Positions 55,202-63,963 of a stretch of DNA of 64,000 nucleotides are shown piece after piece. A program made the translations under genes and the position numbers. Each line of letters begins with the position of its first letter. The first letter of the stretch is position 1. The notes under the pieces are model-generated. The model saw only the letters and a program-made list of their open reading frames with translations, was not told the DNA's origin and did no database searches. The stretch comes from Colwellia psychrerythraea (GTDB lineage: Bacteria > Pseudomonadota > Gammaproteobacteria > Enterobacterales > Alteromonadaceae), in assembly GCF_000764225.1 (NCBI RefSeq), contig NZ_JQED01000055.1:186001-250000 (forward strand), written 5' to 3'.

Positions 55202-56101
55202 TTAACTCTCAACGTTTATGATATTTTCTGCTAAAAAATCTAAGAAAACTCGCGTCTTTGGAGGAATCAACTCTCGTTTTAAGTAGATGGCATAAGTGGC
55301 ACTCAACTCTTCATAAGGGCTGAAGGTATACTCTGGCATCACTTGAACTATTGAGCCATCTTCTAATTCTTTTTTGACCGCCCACAGAGGAATCAATGCG
55401 AGACCAGCATTATTAAGAACAAGCTGTTTTTGACCATTAACAGAATTAACAGAAATGGCTTTGTTCAGGGGGAGTATTGTTTTTTCCTCGGACATTAAAA
55501 ACCAATCTTTCCATCGAGAATAATTGTATCTGATGCATTGATGGTTTGTTAGCTCTTTAGGAGAGTGTGGGGTGCTATGCTTTTGTAAATATTGAGGACT
55601 TGCACACAAGAGGAAGTTATTTAACGTTAACTGCCTTGCTATCATGTTTGAGTCAGGTAACCGACCGCTACGAATCGCTACATCAACATTTTCTTCGACA
55701 AGATCAACAACTCGTTCGGTTAACTCCAGCTCTATATCGATATTCGGATACAACGAAATAAATGTCGAAATTAATGGCAGTATCACACTTTCACCAAAAC
55801 CCACCGTCATACTGATATTCAGCTTACCTTTGGGCACTTCTTGCAAGTCATTAACAACTCTTTTAGCTTCATCAATTTCTGAGACAATACGTTGTGAATA
55901 TTCGTAATATTTATGCCCAGCTTCAGTTAAGCCAGTATTCCTTGTTGTTTTATTTAGCAACCGTACGCCAAGCTCTTGCTCTAATACGGCGAGCTGTCTA
56001 GAAATTGAAGAGGGTTGCACATCAAAAATTCTACTGGTTTGGGAAATACTGCCGGTTTCGACAACACTATTGAAATACAGTAACCGATTTAGTGAACTCA
56101 T
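55202..56101 (-). CDS. LysR-family transcriptional regulator
   Basis: A 299-residue LysR protein (HTH FNSVVETGSISQTSRIFDVQ, then SSISRQLAVLEQELG). It is clearly paralogous to the protein at 16025-16912 across both domains. It is divergent from an MDR oxidoreductase gene, the typical LysR target arrangement. Two GCAAA/TTTGC-containing palindromes lie in the shared gap. Confidence 0.94.
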   Translation of the reverse strand: MSSLNRLLYFNSVVETGSISQTSRIFDVQPSSISRQLAVLEQELGVRLLNKTTRNTGLTEAGHKYYEYSQRIVSEIDEAKRVVNDLQEVPKGKLNISMTVGFGESVILPLISTFISLYPNIDIELELTERVVDLVEENVDVAIRSGRLPDSNMIARQLTLNNFLLCASPQYLQKHSTPHSPKELTNHQCIRYNYSRWKDWFLMSEEKTILPLNKAISVNSVNGQKQLVLNNAGLALIPLWAVKKELEDGSIVQVMPEYTFSPYEELSATYAIYLKRELIPPKTRVFLDFLAENIINVES

Positions 56102-56161
56102 AGTGGCTGTAACATAAAGCTGTTTATTATTGTTTTACTCTAACTTCGTGTTGCTAAAAAG

Positions 56162-56206
56162 GCAAATGTGATTTGCTCTTTGTATTATGGTTTGCTCAAT
56201 TTGCAA
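56162..56206. promoter_or_regulatory. candidate LysR binding sites
   Basis: GCAAATGTGATTTGC (56162-56176) is a palindrome with five-base centre. TTGCTCAATTTGCAA (56192-56206) has TTGC/GCAA arms. Both lie in the gap between the divergent LysR and MDR genes. Confidence 0.5.
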
Positions 56207-56280
56207 TAGATAGAATAGCCATACTTACAAGAGATAGCTAACAAGTAGTTAACTAAATAAACAAATTATGAGAGAAATTT

Positions 56281-57258
56281 ATGAAAGCAATGATCATTAA
56301 AGAAATCGGTCCCTCTGACGTGTTTCAACGGGTAGAAAAAGTAAAGCCCACCGCTAAACCTGGCCATATGGTAGTTGAGGTGAAAGCAACAAGTGTGAAC
56401 CCAATTGATACTATGTTGCGTTCAGTAGAGCTGCCTTGGTCAACAAATTTACCTGAAATATTACACGGTGATGTGGCAGGTATTGTTCATGAAGTAGGGG
56501 AAGGTGTTACCAGCTTTAACGTCGGGGATGAAGTTTACGGTATGGCTGGTGGTATTAACGGCGTTGACGGCGCATTAGCTGAATTTATGTTGGTCGATGC
56601 GTTATTAATGGCGCATAAACCTAGAACGCTGACGATGAAACAAGCGGCCGCTTTACCATTAGTGGCAATCACTGCTTATGAAGCTCTTGTTGATAAAATG
56701 CATGTGCAATCAGGTGATAAAGTACTTATTCATGGCGCCACAGGTGGCGTTGGTCATATTGCGATTCAATTAGCCAAAATATTGGGGGCTAGTGTGACTG
56801 CAACTTATTCACCGGCGAATCAAGTGCTCGCAAAAACACTGGGTGCAGATAACCTAGTTGATTATAAGACTACCTCCGTTTCCGACTACGTGCAGGCTTA
56901 TACTGAGGGGACTGGTTTTGATAAAGTATTTGATACTGTTGCTGGAGATAATATTGAAAAATCCTTCCAAGCAGCTAAATTCTATGGTCATGTAGCGACT
57001 ATTTTACCCATTGCAGACCCACTACAAATTGCGTTGAAAAGTTTGTCATTTCACAGTGTTTTGATGCTTATTCCATTGTGCCACGGTATTAATCATGCTT
57101 CTCATGGTCGTATTCTGACTGAAATTGCAACCCTGGTCGATGCAGGTAAAATCACACCGATTATTGATGAAAGCAACTTTTCAATTTGGCAGGTTGCAAA
57201 AGCGCACGATCGTTTTTCTTCAGGGAAAGCCGTAGGGAAAATAACCTTAACTGTCTAA
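56281..57258 (+). CDS. MDR-family quinone oxidoreductase-like enzyme
   Basis: A 325-residue medium-chain reductase. The NADPH-binding motif is seen as HGATGGVGHIAIQLAK. The structural and catalytic zinc ligands of alcohol dehydrogenases are absent, so it belongs with the zinc-free quinone oxidoreductases. The N-terminal domain has SVNPIDTMLR and GDVAGIVHEVG typical of that group. It is probably induced through the divergent LysR regulator. The substrate is likely a quinone or reactive enone; this is family inference. Confidence 0.9.
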   Translation: MKAMIIKEIGPSDVFQRVEKVKPTAKPGHMVVEVKATSVNPIDTMLRSVELPWSTNLPEILHGDVAGIVHEVGEGVTSFNVGDEVYGMAGGINGVDGALAEFMLVDALLMAHKPRTLTMKQAAALPLVAITAYEALVDKMHVQSGDKVLIHGATGGVGHIAIQLAKILGASVTATYSPANQVLAKTLGADNLVDYKTTSVSDYVQAYTEGTGFDKVFDTVAGDNIEKSFQAAKFYGHVATILPIADPLQIALKSLSFHSVLMLIPLCHGINHASHGRILTEIATLVDAGKITPIIDESNFSIWQVAKAHDRFSSGKAVGKITLTV

Positions 57259-57314
57259 ATTCCACATGAATTGAACCATCAATGACTGGGTTCTTGGGAG
57301 CTAAACTATCATGG

Positions 57315-57346
57315 ATAGGTACTTATTGTTTCTAGTACCTATTTTG
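57315..57346 (+). terminator. terminator of the MDR gene
   Basis: ATAGGTACT and AGTACCTAT are perfect complements across ten bases, followed by TTTTG. Confidence 0.65.
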
Positions 57347-57406
57347 CATTTAGCTAGCAGCTTTTGATAGATCCGATAGAACGTTTATTGGTATGAGGTG
57401 CTAATG

Positions 57407-58930
57407 CTAACCTTTTGTTAAATAATCACTATGGTTATTGAAGTTTAGGCTACAGCCTTTGAGAAATGCGCTTATACCTTTGTCTTTATATAAATCGCCT
57501 GTACCTGGTTGATTTAAAGCTAACGCAGGAAAAGCGCCATATCCAGCAAGCAAGCAATGCCAAGAAACACTATCAAAATGCTCACTTAATTTCTGACGTT
57601 CTATTTCGGTTGCTAAATCTTCTCTTTTATACCAAACATTAAGTAATTGAATCAGTGATTCTGATAAATTTGAATTTTCTCTATTCGCACGCCAGTATTC
57701 ACTATCATCTCTGGTATTAAGTTTGTAATGCGCAACAATATAATCTCTGACACAATCAAAACGTCTGGTCATAAATTGATTATAATGATCGCGATGAAGA
57801 GCACTAAAGTTACCTTTTTCAAATTGACTTATAAAGTATTCGATACCAATTTGTACTAAATGCAAAGCGGTAGCTTCGAGTGGTTCGATAAAACCTTGAG
57901 ATAAGCCAAGTCCTAAACAATTATGAGACCAATGTTGGCTCAACTGACCCACTTTCATTTTCAAATGTCGGCACTCTTGTTTATCTTCTTCTGTGCCTAA
58001 GTGTTGTCTAAATTCAAGCTCTGCATCATTTTGTGAAATAAAGTCTGCACTATAGACATAACCATTGCCAAAGCGGTTAGCTAGTGGAATTTTCCAACAC
58101 CAACCGGCAGAAAGCGCCGTTGATACCGTTTCTACAGGTACAACATCTGTCATCTCTGTTGTCATGACTACTGCAGAGTCATTAAATAAGTTTTCTTTAA
58201 AACTATTAAATGTAACGCCAAGTGTTTTTTGCATCATTACTGAAGAAAACCCGCTGCAATCAATGAAAAAATCTCCGGCGATTCGCTCGCCTGATTTTGT
58301 TTGCACGGCAGCAATATCACCATTAGGGTGACGCTCAACATTAATGATATGTTCTTGTCTTAACGTTACTCCCATATTGACTGCCTGTTCTGCTAAAAAC
58401 TCACCAAGTAAATGAGAATTAAAATGATAGCCATATTCCATTTTAAAGGGAAAATTATCGGGCGTTAATGGTCCTTTATTTTGCTTAGCAAGCTCACCAT
58501 TTAATAAAAAGTCCTCTGCTTGCGTATTTACCTCTAACCCTAAACGGCGTGTTGCACAATTAACTTGAAAAGCACGTGAGGTAAACGTATCAACTTGAGT
58601 AGGAAAAGGGTGGCTATAACTATCAACCCCTGATTGAGGACTCCAGCCGTTAAAACGAATACTGACTTTGTATGTGGCATTGCATCTAGGCATCCATTGA
58701 TGCTCTTTAATATCTAACATTTCAAAGAAACGCTTCAATGTCGGTGTTGATCCTTCCCCAACACCAATAATTCCCACGTCAGGAGATTGTATTAAGGTCA
58801 CCTCTACCTTCTGCTTTGGCCACTTTTTAGCAAATAAATTTGCCGCCATCCAACCAGCGGTTCCTCCACCGACAATGACAAGCTTTATTGAAGGATTTTT
58901 GCTGCTATTGTTGCTGGAAGAAATTATCAT
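57407..58930 (-). CDS. tryptophan-halogenase-type flavoprotein A
   Basis: A 507-residue flavin-dependent enzyme of the tryptophan 7-halogenase family. The FAD motif GGGTAGWMAA is N-terminal, the WxWxIP motif is seen as WCWKIP, the catalytic Lys is in ATYKVSIRF, and the active-site Glu is in EPLEATALHLVQ. These are the residues of true halogenases. Many marine relatives stand beside TonB-dependent receptors and have no proven substrate. It lies 49 bases after the second copy and likely shares its transcript. Confidence 0.92.
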   Translation of the reverse strand: MIISSSNNSSKNPSIKLVIVGGGTAGWMAANLFAKKWPKQKVEVTLIQSPDVGIIGVGEGSTPTLKRFFEMLDIKEHQWMPRCNATYKVSIRFNGWSPQSGVDSYSHPFPTQVDTFTSRAFQVNCATRRLGLEVNTQAEDFLLNGELAKQNKGPLTPDNFPFKMEYGYHFNSHLLGEFLAEQAVNMGVTLRQEHIINVERHPNGDIAAVQTKSGERIAGDFFIDCSGFSSVMMQKTLGVTFNSFKENLFNDSAVVMTTEMTDVVPVETVSTALSAGWCWKIPLANRFGNGYVYSADFISQNDAELEFRQHLGTEEDKQECRHLKMKVGQLSQHWSHNCLGLGLSQGFIEPLEATALHLVQIGIEYFISQFEKGNFSALHRDHYNQFMTRRFDCVRDYIVAHYKLNTRDDSEYWRANRENSNLSESLIQLLNVWYKREDLATEIERQKLSEHFDSVSWHCLLAGYGAFPALALNQPGTGDLYKDKGISAFLKGCSLNFNNHSDYLTKG

Positions 58931-58979
58931 ATTTAGCTCACTTTATAAGGGACATTATTTATCATAAATATTTGGCTAT

Positions 58980-60470
58980 CTACTGACGACAATACATAGT
59001 CAAAAACTCATCATGACTGGGTAGTTTATCTATTGGCGCTTGTTTTATTTCTTTCACCTTTCTCAGCATTTCAGTGAGCTTTTCATCTGACATAGTGTCA
59101 GCAATTGGATGGTAATCTTGTGGTATAATGCCTTGTCCTAACATCACTTGCAGCCATGAGCTGTCGGTGAACAAATCATTTTGCTCTCTAAATAATCGCC
59201 CGCTTTGTTTAAATATTTCAATTTTATGGGCGAGACTATCCGGTATTTTCATCTGACACATGTCTTGCCAAAAATCACTATCTGTTCGTTCAGTGGCATG
59301 ATAATGCAGTACTAAAAAGTCTCTGATTTGTTCAAACTCAGTAGCAGATTGTTTGTTGAATTCATCCACTAAACTGCTATTAATACCTAGATGGGGAAAA
59401 AGGTGTACTAAGCGAACAACAGCAGATTGCACTAGGTGAATACTGGTCGATTCAAGCGGCTCTAAAAAACCACTTGATAGGCCAATAGCGATGACATTTT
59501 TGTTCCACTGTTGGTAACGTCGGCCTGTTTGAAACCTAATGACTTTAGGGTCAGCAATCGCTTTACTGTCTAAATTACCCATTAAGGTATCCATAGCTTG
59601 CTGATCGCTGCAATGGCTACTACTGTAAACTAGGCCATTACCGTTACGGTGTTGCAGTGGAATGCGCCACTGCCAGCCTGCTGAATGTGCAATAGAACGG
59701 GTATAAGGTAAGGTTTTGTCTAAACGTTCTGAAGGGACTGCAATCGCTCGATCGCATTGTAGTAAATGACTCCAATCTTCATAACCCGTGCGAAGTTTTT
59801 CTTGAATAAGTAACCCTCTAAAGCCTGAACAGTCGATAAATAAATCACCGTTAACGGTTTGTCCATTCTTCAATTTAAGAGACGTTATATGTCCAGAAGT
59901 AGGGCATTGCTCAACGTGTTCGACTAAACCTTCTGTTCTAATTACGCCCAGTTTTTCACTAAATTTGCGTAGATACTTTGCATACAATCCAGCGTCAAAA
60001 TGATAAGCATAGGGTAATTCAATAATGGGGTCTTTACTTTTTATTTGGGCAAATTTACCGGCTTTAGCACATAAATAATTTAAATCGTATTGCCACAAAT
60101 GACTACCATCTTCTAATTGGTTAGCGCGCTTTAATAAGTGATGAAAATGACAAAAAGCTAAGCTTTTCCCTGCGGCACCAAAACTATGTAGATAGCTATG
60201 GCCCCTATTTTTCCAATCTTCAAAATTAATACCTAGTTTAATGGTCGCTTTGGTTTCCCGTAAAAATTCAGCTTCGTTAATACCCAACACATTATTTAAA
60301 TGGCGAATAGGGGGAATAGTTGCCTCACCAACGCCAATAGTGCCGATATCATCAGACTCAACCAATTCAAGTTGAATTGATGAACCCAGTATTTTTTTCA
60401 GTAAAGCGGCTGAAATCCACCCTGATGTACCGCCACCTAATACCACTACTTTTTTAATTGGATTATTCAT
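58980..60470 (-). CDS. tryptophan-halogenase-type flavoprotein B
   Basis: A 496-residue relative of flavoprotein A. FAD motif GGGTSGWISA, catalytic Lys in ATIKLGINFEDW, WQWRIP, and Glu in EPLESTSIHLVQ are all present. I start at the ATG at 60470, which puts the FAD motif close to the N-terminus with GAGTGG upstream; a TTG at 60509 is possible. It is the first gene of the halogenase pair, 152 bases after the receptor's terminator region, so a promoter of its own or read-through is needed. No flavin reductase gene is adjacent. Confidence 0.92.
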   Translation of the reverse strand: MNNPIKKVVVLGGGTSGWISAALLKKILGSSIQLELVESDDIGTIGVGEATIPPIRHLNNVLGINEAEFLRETKATIKLGINFEDWKNRGHSYLHSFGAAGKSLAFCHFHHLLKRANQLEDGSHLWQYDLNYLCAKAGKFAQIKSKDPIIELPYAYHFDAGLYAKYLRKFSEKLGVIRTEGLVEHVEQCPTSGHITSLKLKNGQTVNGDLFIDCSGFRGLLIQEKLRTGYEDWSHLLQCDRAIAVPSERLDKTLPYTRSIAHSAGWQWRIPLQHRNGNGLVYSSSHCSDQQAMDTLMGNLDSKAIADPKVIRFQTGRRYQQWNKNVIAIGLSSGFLEPLESTSIHLVQSAVVRLVHLFPHLGINSSLVDEFNKQSATEFEQIRDFLVLHYHATERTDSDFWQDMCQMKIPDSLAHKIEIFKQSGRLFREQNDLFTDSSWLQVMLGQGIIPQDYHPIADTMSDEKLTEMLRKVKEIKQAPIDKLPSHDEFLTMYCRQ

Positions 60471-60514
60471 GTTTGAGCCACTCTTATAAATAACGTGTGA
60501 TTTAATCAAATGAA

Positions 60515-60614
60515 TTTTGCACTACAATACTTTTGTCTTGGACGTTTGAAAGGTAGTCATTAATAGAGACAACAATGTAAGACTTACAAACCCTAACCGT
60601 TTTATAGTGCAAAA
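60515..60614. promoter_or_regulatory. separated inverted repeat upstream of halogenase B
   Basis: TTTTGCACTA (60515-60524) and TAGTGCAAAA (60605-60614) are perfect complements 80 bases apart. They flank the probable promoter region of the halogenase pair. Confidence 0.45.
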
Positions 60615-60621
60615 GTCACTT

Positions 60622-60655
60622 AAAAAAAAACCTGTCAGTACACTGACAGGTTTTA
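60622..60655 (-). terminator. terminator of the large TonB-dependent receptor gene
   Basis: AAAACCTGTCAG and CTGACAGGTTTT pair perfectly with a four-base loop. On the minus strand a run of nine T follows. Confidence 0.92.
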
Positions 60656-60672
60656 CTATAACTAATTCTTCA

Positions 60673-63435
60673 CTAGAACTTGTAGTTTAGACCTAATGAG
60701 TAGTTAGCCCCAAAAGATTGGTATGAGGTAATTTGTCTTGCATCAGTAGACTCAGCTTGAATAGTGTCTTCATCTGTAAGGTTCTGAGCTTGGAATGAAA
60801 CGCGTAACCCTTTTAATGACTCTATGCCAGATTCATCGAAGTCATAACTGATTTGTGCATCCCAAATTTCAGCACCTAAATCTTCTGTTGATACTAAAGA
60901 AAGGCTAGTTCCGCGTGTTTCAGTTAAGAAATTATCACGTTTTGTGCCAGCAATACGGAATTCAAAACCATTTCTTTCATAGTAAGCTGTTAATGAATAG
61001 CTTTCTTCTGAAAGACCAGGAACTTTACCACCATCATCAAGTTCTCCATCCAAGAATGTTCCGCTTACGACTAAACCAAAACCTTCTAAAGAGTCATGCA
61101 TTATGCGTAATGGCAAACTGGCTTGTAACTCGTAACCACGGACAAAACCTTCTAGTCCGTCTTCTGTGGTATCAACAAAGCCCATTAGTGTTGCTGGTGC
61201 ATCGCCATTTGAGTCTTGATGTATCTCAGGAATATATACATCAGAAAAATCGGTTAATGCGCTTGTATCTCTGTGCCAGTTTGTTAGATCTTTATAGAAG
61301 AATGTTGCTGCAAAATAACCATCTTCAGCAAAGTAGTTTTCATAAGAAATATCAAACTGGTTAGCTTCTAGCGGCTTTAATGTTGGGTTCCCAGCACTAC
61401 CGGTCCATGGACCATTTTCTGGATCAGAGCTTTGAATATTATTATCATTATAGGCAAAGGTCGCACGGGCATTAGGACGCATGTCATCCATACGAGGACG
61501 ACTCTGCACTTTGGATAAACCGGTACGAATAAATTGATTTTCAGCAATTTCAAAGTTCAAATTCAATGTCGGTAAAACATCTGAATAAGAAGCGCCGTTA
61601 CTGACAGGAGTTGCGACAACATAAGCTTCGGCATTTTCAACGGTAGAGAAGCCCGTAGATGACTGGTCAACGTCAATGTACTGAATACCAAAATTACCTG
61701 TCATGTATATGCCAGCAAAATCAGCTTCGAAATCAACTTTTGCGTACAAAGTTAGCATATCTTCACTAACGGTGTAGGTATCGCCTAAACGGTCAGTTTG
61801 CACTAAAGAAGCTTCTGTTGCAGTGTAATAACCACTTTGGTATAGACCTAAGCTATCATAAGCAAGAACACCATCAATGCCAACAAAGCTTAAATCAGCT
61901 ACACCCAATACGTTAGGAATAGCACCATCACCTGGATACTCTGGAGAGGTTAAGTAATCACCTTCATTAATTTTAGATTTTGTGCGTTCAGAGTAATTAA
62001 CACCTAGGCTAATACCACTGATAATGCTGTACTCAACGACACCATTAACTTCAAAGCGAACACTGTCTAGCTCTTCTTCAAATTCTGGACGGTTAACAAA
62101 ACCATCTTGTGCATCACTACCGATAACTGGCGCACCCCATGATTGAGGGCCGGCAAGGCGTATAAGGCTTTCATCAGTATAGTCAACACCTGGAAGTGTT
62201 GGGTGAGCGCTATACATAACACCTGTTGAAGTCATTTCCCATGAACGAGCCGCTGCGGGACGTCCATCAACACCAGCACGACCTGTACCAGAATAACTTT
62301 CTAAATCGATGATTGATTTATCAACATCACCCATTGATAAGTCTAATACTGTAGACCAATTATCATCTAAAGCATATTCTACATTTAAACCAAAAGTAGT
62401 TAACTCAGATTCTTGTGTTCTGGCATCATTACGAACAACTGAATGGAAACCATCCCAATAACCCGAAGTAACTAAACCATCTTCAATTGATGTAGCAGAA
62501 TAGTTTGCGCCACCCCATTCAGGGCCACCTTCTTCAAGGCCTCGACGTACATCACTTTCTTCAAAATCAATATATAAAGCGTCGAACTTAACGGTAAGTT
62601 GATCGTTAGGCTGGTATTCAACAATAGCGGCAACAGAATCACGTTCCATCATTGCAGAACGAGCAAAAGAATCATGGCCACCTAAAACTTTGTCGCCATC
62701 TGGTGTGTCGGCATAACCCCAAGCACGAAAGTTTTCTTCTTGGCGAGGGGTTTCTTGTGATGAAACAACTAAAGCAAGACCTAAGGTATCATCCATAAAC
62801 TGATCAACAAAGTTGAACGATAAACGGTGTCCGTTGTTATCATAATCTGGGTTAGCTGAGTCTTTTTCATTTTGTTCATAGACAGCATTCACTGTCATTG
62901 AAGCATCTGAGTTTAATGGACTTACCGTTTGTAAATCGATTGTACCACCAATACCTTGAGAAATAAGGCCGGCTTCAGGTGTTTTATATACCACTATATT
63001 AGAGACTATTTCCGTTGGGTATAAATCAAATTCAACCCCGCGGTTATCACCCATACCGAGTAACTCACGACCGTTCAAAGAGGTTCCAACATAGTTCTCA
63101 TTGAAACCACGTACAGATAAACCACTGGTTCGCCCGTTACGACGCTCACCTGTTACGCCAGGAAGGCGGGCTAGTGATTCGGCAACACTAGTATCAGGTA
63201 ATTTACCGATATCTTCAGCAGAAAGAACTTCAACAATTGAGTTTGAGCTCATTTTAATCGCTTGTGCTCTTTGTAAGCTTCCACGAATACCCGTTACTTG
63301 AATTACTTCAACTTCGTCTTCTGCGTTTTTGTCTGCAGCGTTAGCTTCTTCTGCAGCAAAACTTGCTGTGCTTAATGCCATTAAGCCACTTGAAAGTAAA
63401 GCTAACGTCATTTTGCTTGGTTTAAAATGTAGCAT
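60673..63435 (-). CDS. large TonB-dependent receptor linked to halogenases
   Basis: A 920-residue outer-membrane receptor. The ATG at 63435 has AGGGGAG eight bases upstream and puts the signal peptide (ending SFAAEE) at the N-terminus. A TonB-box-like VEVIQVTGIR precedes the plug (IGKLPDTSVAESLARLPGV and LSVRGFNENYVGTSLNGREL), and a long barrel ends in LNYKF. This type is frequent in marine carbohydrate loci. Two TACGTA-type sugar operators upstream point to control by the alpha-glucan regulator. Confidence 0.94.
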   Translation of the reverse strand: MLHFKPSKMTLALLSSGLMALSTASFAAEEANAADKNAEDEVEVIQVTGIRGSLQRAQAIKMSSNSIVEVLSAEDIGKLPDTSVAESLARLPGVTGERRNGRTSGLSVRGFNENYVGTSLNGRELLGMGDNRGVEFDLYPTEIVSNIVVYKTPEAGLISQGIGGTIDLQTVSPLNSDASMTVNAVYEQNEKDSANPDYDNNGHRLSFNFVDQFMDDTLGLALVVSSQETPRQEENFRAWGYADTPDGDKVLGGHDSFARSAMMERDSVAAIVEYQPNDQLTVKFDALYIDFEESDVRRGLEEGGPEWGGANYSATSIEDGLVTSGYWDGFHSVVRNDARTQESELTTFGLNVEYALDDNWSTVLDLSMGDVDKSIIDLESYSGTGRAGVDGRPAAARSWEMTSTGVMYSAHPTLPGVDYTDESLIRLAGPQSWGAPVIGSDAQDGFVNRPEFEEELDSVRFEVNGVVEYSIISGISLGVNYSERTKSKINEGDYLTSPEYPGDGAIPNVLGVADLSFVGIDGVLAYDSLGLYQSGYYTATEASLVQTDRLGDTYTVSEDMLTLYAKVDFEADFAGIYMTGNFGIQYIDVDQSSTGFSTVENAEAYVVATPVSNGASYSDVLPTLNLNFEIAENQFIRTGLSKVQSRPRMDDMRPNARATFAYNDNNIQSSDPENGPWTGSAGNPTLKPLEANQFDISYENYFAEDGYFAATFFYKDLTNWHRDTSALTDFSDVYIPEIHQDSNGDAPATLMGFVDTTEDGLEGFVRGYELQASLPLRIMHDSLEGFGLVVSGTFLDGELDDGGKVPGLSEESYSLTAYYERNGFEFRIAGTKRDNFLTETRGTSLSLVSTEDLGAEIWDAQISYDFDESGIESLKGLRVSFQAQNLTDEDTIQAESTDARQITSYQSFGANYSLGLNYKF

Positions 63436-63604
63436 TGAATATTCTCCCCTAGCCATCCATGATTAATTTTATAAGCTAACTTCCATTTAACCTAATAATT
63501 ATATGTTTGTGATTTACGTATGTAGTTATGCGGTCACATGTATCAATTGGTTATTATTTGTGAACAACTTTAATATAAAGGGGCTAATTACTGATGGATA
63601 GTCG

Positions 63605-63661
63605 TTGCATACGTATTCAAAGCGTCGGTTAGTGCTTCAAACTCATTGAATACGTATGCAA
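63605..63661. promoter_or_regulatory. two TACGTA-type LacI operators upstream of the receptor
   Basis: TTGCATACGTATTCAA (63605-63620) and TTGAATACGTATGCAA (63646-63661), centres 41 bases apart, match the sites between GH31 and GH13. A weaker TTTACGTATGTAG lies at 63513-63525. Confidence 0.82.
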
Positions 63662-63760
63662 TGATTGTTTCAAAAATAAACAAGTCATCAGCTTAAGGTA
63701 TGTTTTACGTCTTACATGACGTTCAGCAATTATGTTTGCTGGAGGGTGGAGGAGAAAGCG

Positions 63761-63865
63761 ATGGAAGGGATAAATCAAACTCAATACATAGCAATAATTT
63801 CATTGCGGTGGAACAGTAGCAGGAAGGAGCGCTTCAAGGTTAATAAAAGTCTGCGGAAGAAGTAA
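63761..63865 (+). CDS. possible 34-residue basic small protein
   Basis: GGAGGAG lies six bases before an ATG at 63761 that opens 34 codons. The product is strongly basic in its second half (RWNSSRKERFKVNKSLRKK). It is divergent from the receptor with the two operators between. The gap 63436-64000 holds no other gene that I can support. No homology is recognised, so this rests on the ribosome-binding site and frame. Confidence 0.28.
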   Translation: MEGINQTQYIAIISLRWNSSRKERFKVNKSLRKK

Positions 63866-63926
63866 CTTTTATCTTAGAACTGTTTTTATCACAGAACTAT
63901 TTTGAAGATTGGATATGTGAAGGTTT

Positions 63927-63963
63927 ACTATAGGTTTGTTAAGTTAATTGACAAACCTATAGT
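63927..63963. terminator. perfect inverted repeat near the window's end
   Basis: ACTATAGGTTTGT and ACAAACCTATAGT are perfect 13-base complements with an 11-base loop. It may end a minus-strand gene entering from the right, for which one possible stop codon is at 63981-63983, or a plus-strand transcript. Confidence 0.55.
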
